From contig NZ_JAFIQW010000001.1 in NCBI RefSeq assembly GCF_017355965.1, positions 1 to 64,000 on the forward strand: DNA of 64,000 bases, given 5' to 3'. The DNA comes from Desertivibrio insolitus. GTDB lineage: Bacteria > Actinomycetota > Actinomycetes > Actinomycetales > Microbacteriaceae. The position numbers and the translations under genes are program-made. Within the stretch, counting starts at the first letter, position 1; each line of letters begins with the position of its first letter. This document shows positions 57,463-64,000 of this stretch, one piece after another. Below the pieces are notes generated by a model. The model was not told the DNA's origin and searched no databases. It saw only the letters and a list, made by a program, of their open reading frames with translations.

Positions 57463-58241
57463 GTCGGAACGCCGGTGCCGAAGATCTGACCGCGGGTGAG
57501 CTTGGTCGGCGACGCCTGCGCGACCGGCTTGATCGTCACGAGGTCGAGGTTGACGTGCCGGGGCAGCTCGATCGCGTGCACGATCGCCTCGGCCACGTCC
57601 TCCGCGACGAGCGGGCTGTCGACGTCGGCGTAGACCGCGTCGGCCTTCTCGCGGTCGCCGCCGAAGCGCACGAGCGAGAACTCCTCCGTGTGCACCATGC
57701 CGGGGGCGACCTCGAGCACGCGGATGGGCTCGCCGTTCAGCTCGAGCCGCAGCACGCCCATGAGCGCCCGCGCAGCGAACTTCGCGGCGTTGTAACCGGC
57801 ACCGCCCTCGTAGGGCACGTAGCCCGCGATCGAGGTGACGGTGAGGATGTCGGCGACACCGCCGTCCTTCGCGCCGTCGCGCAGCAGCGGCAGCAGCGCG
57901 CTGATCACGCGCTTCACGCCGAGCACGTTGATGTCGTACATCCGGGCCCAGTCGTCGGTCGAGCTGGACTCGACGCTGCCGAGCCCGATCGCGCCGCCGG
58001 CGTTGTTGACGAGCGCGTGCAGCGGCCCCTCGGCGACGAGCCGCTCGCGCAGCGCCTCGACGTCGGCGTCGCTCGTCACGTCGGCGACGACGTAGCCGGC
58101 GCCGGTCTCCTCGGCGAGCGCCTGCAGCCGGTCCTTGCGCCGGGCGACGGCGACGACCTCCCAGCCCCTCGCGCGGAACAGGCGCACGGTGGCCGCCCCG
58201 ATCCCCGAACTCGCTCCCGTGACGACGACGCGCTTGGCCAA
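57459..58241 (-). CDS. SDR-family oxidoreductase
   Basis: A 260-residue SDR resembling YdfG/serine dehydrogenase-type enzymes: VVVTGASSGIGAATVRLF, NNAGGAIGLGSVE, catalytic YNAAKFAARALMG and VAPGMVHTEEF. The TTG at 58241 is the only start that fits the family, with AGGGG seven bases upstream. It heads a two-gene unit with the pentapeptide-like protein and is divergent from the acyltransferase. Confidence 0.92.
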   Translation of the reverse strand: MAKRVVVTGASSGIGAATVRLFRARGWEVVAVARRKDRLQALAEETGAGYVVADVTSDADVEALRERLVAEGPLHALVNNAGGAIGLGSVESSSTDDWARMYDINVLGVKRVISALLPLLRDGAKDGGVADILTVTSIAGYVPYEGGAGYNAAKFAARALMGVLRLELNGEPIRVLEVAPGMVHTEEFSLVRFGGDREKADAVYADVDSPLVAEDVAEAIVHAIELPRHVNLDLVTIKPVAQASPTKLTRGQIFGTGVPT

Positions 58242-58328
58242 ACGGATGCCCCTCTCTCGACCGGCTGGGTGATGCCAAACTAGTGCCCTGGCCAGGAGAC
58301 GAGGGCCAGGAAGCGGGGTGCGAGGGGT

Positions 58329-59402
58329 ATGACGGGCTCCGCGGCATCCGTTCCCAAGGTGCGGGTGCCCCTCTGGGACAACGCCCGCTTCCTCGCGGTG
58401 ACGCTCGTCGTGATCGGGCACGCCGTGCAGCGGCTCACCGCCGACAGCGATCACGCGCTGATCGTCTACCTCTTCATCTACGCGTTCCACATGCCCGCGT
58501 TCGCGATCATCAGCGGCTACTTCTCCAAGCCCGGCGCCCCCTCCTCCCCCCAGATGCGCCGGGTGATCACCGACATCCTGCTGCCGTACGTCATCTTCGA
58601 GACGATCTGGACCCTGGTGCAGTACCTCGTCGAGGGCAACGACACCTTCAACCCGACGCGGCCGTCGTGGACGCTCTGGTTCCTGCTCGCGCTCGGCATC
58701 TTCCGGCTCGTGCTGCCCTACCTCGCGCTGTTCCGCTTCCCGCTGCTGATCGCGATCGCGCTGAGCGTGGGCGTCGGCTACTTCGACAACGTCGACAGCA
58801 CGTTCTCGCTGTCGCGCGCGATCGGGATCATGCCGTTCTTCGTGCTGGGCTGGAAGGTGCGCGAGTGGGGCCTCGTCGAGCGATGGCGCATCGTCGAGCA
58901 GCAGACGGTCGCCGTGCGCGCGGCCGCGATCGGCGTGTTCGTCGCCTGGCTCGGCGTCGTGGTCGCGTTCGTCGGCCAGTGGCGGGCGATCGACCTGCGG
59001 TTCTGGTTCTTCTACGACGACTCCTACCGCGGCCTCGGCGAGGACCAGTGGTACGCGGGCCTCGTGCGGCTGCTGCTCATCGGACTCGCCGTAATGCTGT
59101 GCGCCGCCTTCTTCGTGCTCGTGCCCCGGCACGAGCTGTGGATCACCGAGTTCGGCACCGCGACGATGTACGTCTACCTGCTGCACTCCTTCGTGCTCTA
59201 CCCGCTGCGCGAGACCGGCGTGCTCGAGGGCGAGCACTCCTCGGCGGTGTGGCTCGTCAGCGTCGTCTTCGCGAGCGTCGCGATCGCTGTCGCGCTGTCG
59301 AGTCCGCTCGTGCGGCGCGTGTTCCGTCCGCTGGTCGAGCCGAAGCCGCGGTGGCTGCTCGTGCCGGAGGAGAAGGACGAGCGGATGCCGCGGGGCCGCT
59401 GA
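58329..59402 (+). CDS. Acyltransferase family 3 (OafA/YrhL-like) membrane protein
   Basis: A 357-residue membrane protein with about ten helices. LWDNARFLAVTLVVIGHAVQRL carries the family His near the end of helix 1, and FHMPAFAIISGYFSKPG the conserved Phe-His-Met and G-Y-F. These enzymes O-acylate sugars or envelope molecules; substrate unknown. Start ATG 58329 has GAGGGGT directly upstream. Confidence 0.87.
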   Translation: MTGSAASVPKVRVPLWDNARFLAVTLVVIGHAVQRLTADSDHALIVYLFIYAFHMPAFAIISGYFSKPGAPSSPQMRRVITDILLPYVIFETIWTLVQYLVEGNDTFNPTRPSWTLWFLLALGIFRLVLPYLALFRFPLLIAIALSVGVGYFDNVDSTFSLSRAIGIMPFFVLGWKVREWGLVERWRIVEQQTVAVRAAAIGVFVAWLGVVVAFVGQWRAIDLRFWFFYDDSYRGLGEDQWYAGLVRLLLIGLAVMLCAAFFVLVPRHELWITEFGTATMYVYLLHSFVLYPLRETGVLEGEHSSAVWLVSVVFASVAIAVALSSPLVRRVFRPLVEPKPRWLLVPEEKDERMPRGR

Positions 59403-59559
59403 GCCCGGGTCATCCGCGTTCCCGCTGCCGACCCGGCTCGGCTGTCGCCGAACTGAGGTATCCGCGTGCCCGCGCCCTGCCGGCCGGCACAGATGCCGCC
59501 GCCCGTGACGCCGGATGACGCGCCGCTCCCCCGGCGTTACGCCGTGTGTCGGCGGTGCA

Positions 59560-59588
59560 TTGCCCGCTCCCCGCGCCGCTCCTAGCCT
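59560..59588 (+). promoter_or_regulatory. Predicted metY promoter
   Basis: TTGCCC, a 17-base spacer and TAGCCT give a sigma-70-type promoter with predicted start about 48 bases before the metY ATG. No McbR-like or riboswitch consensus is visible in the leader. Confidence 0.5.
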
Positions 59589-59636
59589 CACCTGAGAGCC
59601 CCACAGACCCACGGACCGTCACGCAAGGAGCAGGAC

Positions 59637-60956
59637 ATGACCGACTGGAAGTTCGAGACCAAGCAGGTGCACTCGGGCGCCGCACCCGACCCGGTCACCG
59701 GGGCGCGCGCGACCCCGATCTACAAGACGACCTCGTACGTCTTCAACAGCGCCGACCACGCGAAGAACCTCTTCGCCCTCGCCGAGTTCGGCAACATCTA
59801 CACCCGCATCCAGAACCCGACGCAGGCGGTCGTCGAGGACCGCCTCGCCGCGCTCGAGGGGGGCACCGCGGCGCTCCTGCTCGCGAGCGGCCAGGCGGCG
59901 GAGACCTACGCGATCCTCAACATCGCGAAGGCCGGCGACCACATCGTCTCGTCGTCGTCCATCTACGGCGGCACCTACAACCTCTTCAAGTACACGCTCG
60001 CCCGCCTCGGCATCGAGACGACGTTCGTCGAGAACCAGGACGACCTCGACGAGTGGCGCCGCGCGGTGCGCCCGAACACCAAGCTGTTCTTCGCCGAGAC
60101 GATCGGCAACCCGAAGATCAACGTGCTCGACATCTCGGGCGTCGCCGAGGCCGCGCACGCCGCCGGCGTGCCGCTCGTCGTCGACAACACGATCGCGACC
60201 CCGTACCTCATCCGTCCGCTCGAGCACGGCGCCGACATCGTCGTGCACTCGGCGACGAAGTTCCTCGGCGGGCACGGCACCGTCGTCGCCGGCGCGATCG
60301 TCGACGGCGGCCGCTTCCCCTGGTCGCAGCACACCGACCGCTTCCCCGAGCTCACCGAGCCCGACCCGTCGTACCACGGCGTCAGCTACACCGGTGCGCT
60401 CGGCGACTCGATCGCGTACATCATCAAGGCCCGCGTGCAGCTGCTGCGCGACCTCGGCGCCGCGATCGCGCCCGACAGCGCGTTCTCGCTCATCCAGGGC
60501 ATCGAGACCCTGAGCCTGCGCATCGAGCGTCACGTGCAGAACGCCCAGGAGATCGCGGAGTGGCTCGAGAACCACGACGACGTCGCGAGCGTCAACTACT
60601 CCGGCCTGCCGTCGAGCCCCTGGTATGCCGCCGCGAACAAGTACGCCCCGAAGGGCGTCGGCGCGGTGCTGAGCTTCGAGCTCAAGGGTGGCGTCTCGGC
60701 CGGCCGCGCGCTCGTCGACAACGTCGAGCTGTTCAGCCACCTCGCCAACATCGGTGACGTGCGCAGCCTGATCATCCACCCGGCGTCGACGACGCACTCG
60801 CAGCTCACCCCCGAGCAGCAGCTCACGACCGGCGTCACGCCCGGTCTCGTGCGCCTGTCGGTCGGCATCGAAAACGTCGACGACCTCAAGGCCGACCTGC
60901 AGCGCGGGCTCGACGCCGCCCGGCGCGCGGCTCCGTCCGCCGCCGCCTCGGCGTAA
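59637..60956 (+). CDS. metY: O-acetylhomoserine sulfhydrylase (MetY-type)
   Basis: A 439-residue PLP enzyme that joins O-acetylhomoserine and sulfide to homocysteine. PLP lysine in VVHSATKFLGGHGTVVAG, SGQAAETYAILNIA and the C-terminal HPASTTHSQLTPEQQ are diagnostic for this Cys/Met-metabolism family. AAGGAG lies eight bases before the ATG. Followed by metX, its substrate supplier, after 124 bases. Confidence 0.96.
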   Translation: MTDWKFETKQVHSGAAPDPVTGARATPIYKTTSYVFNSADHAKNLFALAEFGNIYTRIQNPTQAVVEDRLAALEGGTAALLLASGQAAETYAILNIAKAGDHIVSSSSIYGGTYNLFKYTLARLGIETTFVENQDDLDEWRRAVRPNTKLFFAETIGNPKINVLDISGVAEAAHAAGVPLVVDNTIATPYLIRPLEHGADIVVHSATKFLGGHGTVVAGAIVDGGRFPWSQHTDRFPELTEPDPSYHGVSYTGALGDSIAYIIKARVQLLRDLGAAIAPDSAFSLIQGIETLSLRIERHVQNAQEIAEWLENHDDVASVNYSGLPSSPWYAAANKYAPKGVGAVLSFELKGGVSAGRALVDNVELFSHLANIGDVRSLIIHPASTTHSQLTPEQQLTTGVTPGLVRLSVGIENVDDLKADLQRGLDAARRAAPSAAASA

Positions 60957-60966
60957 CAATCGCCCG

Positions 60967-61054
60967 CCGGCCGGGCCGCGACGCGTAGCGTCCTCTTCTG
61001 GAGGCGCGGCGTCCGGCCCGGCCGGTCGCGTTTCCGGCGGCCGTCGTGGCCGCC
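60967..61054 (+). other. Two hairpins in the metY-metX gap
   Basis: CCGGCCGGGCC (60967-60977) pairs with GGCCCGGCCGG (61015-61025), 11 bp, then GGCGGCC/GGCCGCC (61036-61054) forms a second stem. TTTCC lies between them. They may be an attenuator, terminator with read-through or processing site that separates metY from metX. Confidence 0.5.
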
Positions 61055-61080
61055 ACGGATCGACGACGCGGAGGGGGCGC

Positions 61081-62283
61081 ATGGACTGGCAGACATCCGA
61101 GGACACGGTGCCGTCGAGCGTCATCACCGAGGCGAACCGCCGGCAGCTGCTCGGCAAGCCCCCGGCCACCGGAGCGTGGCGGGACGGCGACCCGGCGGGC
61201 GCGCGGCGCTTCGCCCACATCGGCGACGTGCCCCTCGAGGCCGGCGGGGTGCTGCCGAAGGTGCGCATCGCGTACGAGACGTGGGGCGAGCTCGCCCCCG
61301 ACGGCGGCAACGCGGTGCTCGTGCTGCACGCGCTCACCGGTGACAGCCACGTCGTCGGCGCGGCCGGCCCCGGTCATCCGACCGCCGGCTGGTGGAGCGG
61401 CATCGTCGGGCCGGGCCTCGCCATCGACACCGAGAAGTTCTTCGTCGTCGCCCCGAACATGCTCGGCGGCTGCCAGGGATCGACCGGCCCCTCGAGCCTC
61501 GCCCCCGACGGCGTGGAGTGGGGCAGCCGCTTCCCCTTCCTCACGATCCGCGACCAGGTCGCCGCGCAGCTGCGCTTCGCCGACGCGATCGGGATCCGCC
61601 GCTTCGCCGCCGTCGTCGGCGGCTCGATGGGCGGCATGCACGCCCTGGAGTGGGCGATCACGGCGCCGGACCGGGTCGAGCGCCTCGCCGTGCTCGCCGC
61701 GCCCGCGATCTCGAGCGCCGATCAGATCGCGCTCAACTCCGTGCAGGTCGAGGCCGTGCGCGCCGACCCCGCCTTCGCGGGCGGCGACTACTACGACGCG
61801 CCCGACGGCGAGGGACCGCACCGCGGGCTCGCCCTCGCACGACGGATGGCGCTGCTGAACTACCGTTCGCCCTCCGAGCTCAACGAGCGCTTCGGGCGCT
61901 CGTGGCAGTCGGGCATCTCGCCCCTCGGCGGCGGCGGCGTCTACGCCGTCGAGAGCTACCTCGACTTCCACGGCAACAAGTTCCCGCGCCGCTTCGACGC
62001 GAACAGCTACATCCGGCTCGTCGAGGCGATGAGCTCGCACGACGTCGGCCGCGACCGTGGCGGGCTGGACGCCGCGCTCGCCCGCGTGACCGCCGAGTGC
62101 CTCGTCGTCGGCATCGACAGCGACCGGCTCTTCCCCGTGGAGGAGCAGGAGCGCCTGACGCGACTGCTGCCGCGCACGGTGCACGGCGATCACGCCCTCG
62201 TGATCGAGTCGGCGTACGGGCACGACGGGTTCCTCATCGAGGACGACCTCGTCTCCGCTGCGCTGAGGACGCTCCTTCCGTAA
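61081..62283 (+). CDS. metX: Homoserine O-acetyltransferase
   Basis: A 400-residue alpha/beta-hydrolase-fold acetyltransferase that makes O-acetylhomoserine from homoserine and acetyl-CoA. Nucleophile elbow AVVGGSMGGMHALEW (about residue 180), oxyanion region NAVLVLHALTGDSHV, and C-terminal Asp/His in GIDSDRLFPVEEQ and ESAYGHDGFL. Family members here may use succinyl-CoA instead, but MetX in actinobacteria usually acetylates. Start ATG 61081 with GCGGAGGGG upstream. Confidence 0.96.
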   Translation: MDWQTSEDTVPSSVITEANRRQLLGKPPATGAWRDGDPAGARRFAHIGDVPLEAGGVLPKVRIAYETWGELAPDGGNAVLVLHALTGDSHVVGAAGPGHPTAGWWSGIVGPGLAIDTEKFFVVAPNMLGGCQGSTGPSSLAPDGVEWGSRFPFLTIRDQVAAQLRFADAIGIRRFAAVVGGSMGGMHALEWAITAPDRVERLAVLAAPAISSADQIALNSVQVEAVRADPAFAGGDYYDAPDGEGPHRGLALARRMALLNYRSPSELNERFGRSWQSGISPLGGGGVYAVESYLDFHGNKFPRRFDANSYIRLVEAMSSHDVGRDRGGLDAALARVTAECLVVGIDSDRLFPVEEQERLTRLLPRTVHGDHALVIESAYGHDGFLIEDDLVSAALRTLLP

Positions 62284-62359
62284 GTCGGTTGCGCATTCCG
62301 GACGGGCGGCCGGGATCAGGAGGCGACGACTCCTCAACTTGAGTACCGTCGGACGGGAC

Positions 62360-63067
62360 ATGACACTGCTCGAACGCAAGGAATCGGACGGCCTCACGTC
62401 GGCTCCCGATGCGCCGAGCACCGCGAGCACGACGATCCGGATCGCCATCGCCGACGCGCACCGGCTCCTCGTGGAGGGGCTCGTCGCGATCCTCGGGCAG
62501 CCCGGGACCGGCATCGACGTCGTGGCCACCGCGCCCGACTGGGACGGCCTGCTCGGGCATCCGAACCACCCCGCCGAGGTCGTCGTGCTCGATCACGACC
62601 TCGACGACGCGCTGACCGGTCCGGCCCGCGTGCGCGAGCTCGTCGCCGCCGGCGCCCACGTCGTCGTGCTCGGCCGCCGGCCCGACCCCGCCGCGATCCA
62701 CGCCGTGCTGCGCGCCGGCGCCCTCGGCTTCGTGCCGAAGACGGATGCCTCGGAGACGCTGCTGCAGTCCATCCGCTCCGCCGCCGCGGGCGAGCTCTGG
62801 CTCGACCCCTCGCTGCAGGCGATGCTCGACGCCTACGACGTCAGCGGCGACCCCGGCCTCGGCGACCGCGAGCGCCGCGCCCTGCTGCTCTACGCCTCCG
62901 GCCGCACCCTCCGCGACGTCGCGGAGGCGATGGGTACGACCGAGGAGACGGTCAAGAGCTACATCAAGCGCGCCCGCCGCAAGTACCGGGCGATCGGCAT
63001 CGACCTCGGCACCCGTGCGCTGCTGCGCCGCCACGCGGCGCGCGAGGGATGGATCCCGGGCGACTGA
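62360..63067 (+). CDS. NarL/LuxR-type response regulator-like protein
   Basis: A 235-residue protein with receiver-like N-terminus (IRIAIADAHRLLVEGLVAIL; VVVLDHDLDDAL with the likely phospho-Asp; FVPKTDAS with the conserved Lys) and a C-terminal LuxR-type HTH (about 170-225, LRDVAEAMGTTEETVKSYIKRA). The acidic pair that binds Mg is reduced to one Asp (ADAH instead of DDH). No partner histidine kinase is complete in the window. ATG 62360; an upstream in-frame TTG is less likely. Confidence 0.83.
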   Translation: MTLLERKESDGLTSAPDAPSTASTTIRIAIADAHRLLVEGLVAILGQPGTGIDVVATAPDWDGLLGHPNHPAEVVVLDHDLDDALTGPARVRELVAAGAHVVVLGRRPDPAAIHAVLRAGALGFVPKTDASETLLQSIRSAAAGELWLDPSLQAMLDAYDVSGDPGLGDRERRALLLYASGRTLRDVAEAMGTTEETVKSYIKRARRKYRAIGIDLGTRALLRRHAAREGWIPGD

Positions 63068-63555
63068 GCCCGCGTCCGGTCGGCGGAGCCCGCCACGGAC
63101 CGGCCGCCGTCACCTGCGGAGCGCGGCTGTACGGCCGGCGCTAGTCCTTGGCGCTGCCCCTGTCATCCGGGAGCGCCTCGGTTCAGCCCTGACGTGCGCA
63201 CTTCTGGTCTGGGCGCGCAGCAGTTGCTGCGCACTCCGACAAGAGCTGCGCACGTCGAGCCGAGGGCCGAAGACGCGGGGCGGGACGGCGCAGCCGCGAT
63301 GACGCGGGTTGCCGCGGTCGGATCGAAGGCCACAGGCAACGCGCGCCCGCGCCCACAGGGCAGCGGCCGCATCCGGCAACACGCTTCCCCACAATCCGGA
63401 GGCCCACGGATTGGCCGTTCGCGCAGGTCCGAGGAGCCCTCGATGTGCGTGTGTGAAGCGGAGAGAAACGATTCATCACGACCCGCCCGTCGAAGTAGGC
63501 CGCTCGCTGACCGTATGGCACCATTACGCGCGACGTACCCCGGCCCCGAGGATCC
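63068..63555. other. Structured non-coding gap
   Basis: About 490 bases without a supported gene. It contains the 66-base symmetrical hairpin (63191-63256) and a 7-bp inverted repeat CAATCCG/CGGATTG (63392-63413). The open frames on both strands here are low-complexity and lack ribosome-binding sites. The region must hold the promoter of the partial gene at 63556. Confidence 0.6.
63191..63256. repeat. 66-base centrally symmetrical inverted repeat
   Basis: Outer arms GACGTGCGCA (63191-63200) and TGCGCACGTC (63247-63256) share exactly the same centre (63223.5) as the inner perfect palindrome GCGCAGCAGTTGCTGCGC (63215-63232). Most bases in between also pair, so the whole block is one near-complete hairpin of about 32 base pairs per arm. 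GCCCT (63186-63190) and AGGGC (63263-63267) can extend it with a bulge. Confidence 0.8.
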
Positions 63556-64000
63556 ATGGACCTGATCACCAAAGAGCGCAATCGGCTGCTGTACCGATCC
63601 GCGCGCCTGATCGGTCTCATCGGCATCGGGCTCGCCGCCGTCGAGCTCTCGCTGCCCGGCATCCTGCCGCTCACGACGCTGCTCTACGCCCTGCTCGGGC
63701 TCGCCGCCGCGGCCGCCGCGCTCGTGCGCGCCGCAAGCAAGACCTCACTGTGGTGGTTCGTCGGCTACATCGCGGCGGGCCTCGCCGTGCTGGTGCTCAT
63801 CGCGACGCCGGTCGGCGGCGATGCCTCCCCCGCGCGGTCCATCGCGCTCACGACGCTCGCCGCCGGCGGCATCGCGCCCTCCGCCCTCGTGCTGCTGCAG
63901 TCGATGCGCGGCATCGTGCTGCTCTTCCCGACCGCCGCGGCGACGATCATCTTCGTCGGCATCGCCGGCCTGCCCTCGAACCGCATCTCGACGAGCGGGC
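63556..64000 (+). CDS. Membrane protein, 3' end beyond the window (partial)
   Basis: The frame from ATG 63556 stays open to the window edge for 148 codons. The protein starts MDLITKERNRLLYRSARLIG and contains about five membrane segments (for example LIGLIGIGLAAVELSLPGIL, WWFVGYIAAGLAVLVLIATP, SALVLLQSMRGIVLLFPTAA). It may be the sensor part of a histidine kinase or signalling protein paired with the upstream regulator, but no catalytic domain is visible. The stop is outside the window. Confidence 0.75.
   Translation, partial: MDLITKERNRLLYRSARLIGLIGIGLAAVELSLPGILPLTTLLYALLGLAAAAAALVRAASKTSLWWFVGYIAAGLAVLVLIATPVGGDASPARSIALTTLAAGGIAPSALVLLQSMRGIVLLFPTAAATIIFVGIAGLPSNRISTSG

Noticed and set aside
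59403-59636. SAM-type riboswitch upstream of metY
   Set aside because: No recognisable SAM-I, SAM-II or SAM-IV core; the predicted promoter leaves only about 48 bases of leader.
63194-63565. Small open frames in the gap before the last gene
   Set aside because: No ribosome-binding site, low-complexity translation, and overlap with the symmetrical hairpin; treated as non-coding.

Overview
The window is high-GC actinobacterial chromosome, most likely Microbacteriaceae. Three things point there: strong GCC/GCG/GAC/CTC codon bias with many GTG starts; the gene order argS-lysA-hom-thrC-thrB-rho-prfA-prmC-sua5-wecA-atpIBEFHAGDC, which matches the actinobacterial core order (also known from mycobacteria); and REP-like palindromes containing GGTCGAGTAGCGC. 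I cannot name a genus. There are no transposases, phage genes, CRISPR arrays or attachment sites, so this is ordinary chromosome with a few accessory islands.

Layout. 1-1070: 5' end of a 16S rRNA gene on the minus strand with a long leader, antitermination-type motif and promoter. 1071-24000 (nearly all minus strand): yaaA, the complete F1Fo ATP synthase operon, wecA-like transferase, sua5, prmC, prfA, rho, then thrB-thrC-hom-lysA, an LmeA-type protein and argS. One plus-strand HAD gene sits between sua5 and prmC, and rpmE is absent from its usual place between rho and prfA. 24000-34250: lipoprotein, transglutaminase, tRNA-Arg(CCG), acyl-CoA oxidase, a divergent tyrosyl-tRNA synthetase with a remarkable leader, a divergent XRE-cupin regulator/FAD oxidoreductase pair, a Ser/Thr kinase-GAF fusion, GNAT and glycerate kinase. 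34300-46720: RamB-like regulator divergent from GTP-type PEP carboxykinase, two tandem related exported proteins, a DUF418-type membrane protein, assorted oxidoreductases, arginase-like, enoyl-CoA hydratase, MshA-like glycosyltransferase and an SDR. 46770-51745: an iron-siderophore uptake island (binding lipoprotein, ATPase, two permeases, siderophore-interacting reductase) with two DtxR/IdeR-type boxes. 51890-59402: EamA transporter, amidase, GNAT, ung, S51 peptidase, phosphoribosyltransferase, pentapeptide-like protein, SDR and acyltransferase. 59637-64000: metY, metX, a NarL/LuxR-type regulator, a structured non-coding gap and the start of a membrane protein cut by the window edge.

How the parts work together. 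The minus-strand block joins energy generation (ATP synthase), translation termination (prfA/prmC), transcription termination (rho) and aspartate-family amino acid synthesis (hom, thrB, thrC, lysA). metX/metY at the far end draw on the homoserine made by hom for methionine. The RamB-like/pckG pair belongs to acetate/gluconeogenic control. The iron island is a coherent DtxR-type regulon.

Most interesting signals: (1) upstream of tyrS, an 18-codon leaderless leader peptide with a TAT Tyr codon, a palindromic hairpin, an intrinsic terminator and a possible antiterminator pairing, which looks like a tyrosine-responsive attenuator; (2) the heptamer GGGGGAG, which by hand count occurs about 29 times on the minus strand and not at all on the plus strand regardless of gene direction, a KOPS/AIMS-like polar signal; (3) strong over-representation of CGGATGC/GCATCCG without strand bias.
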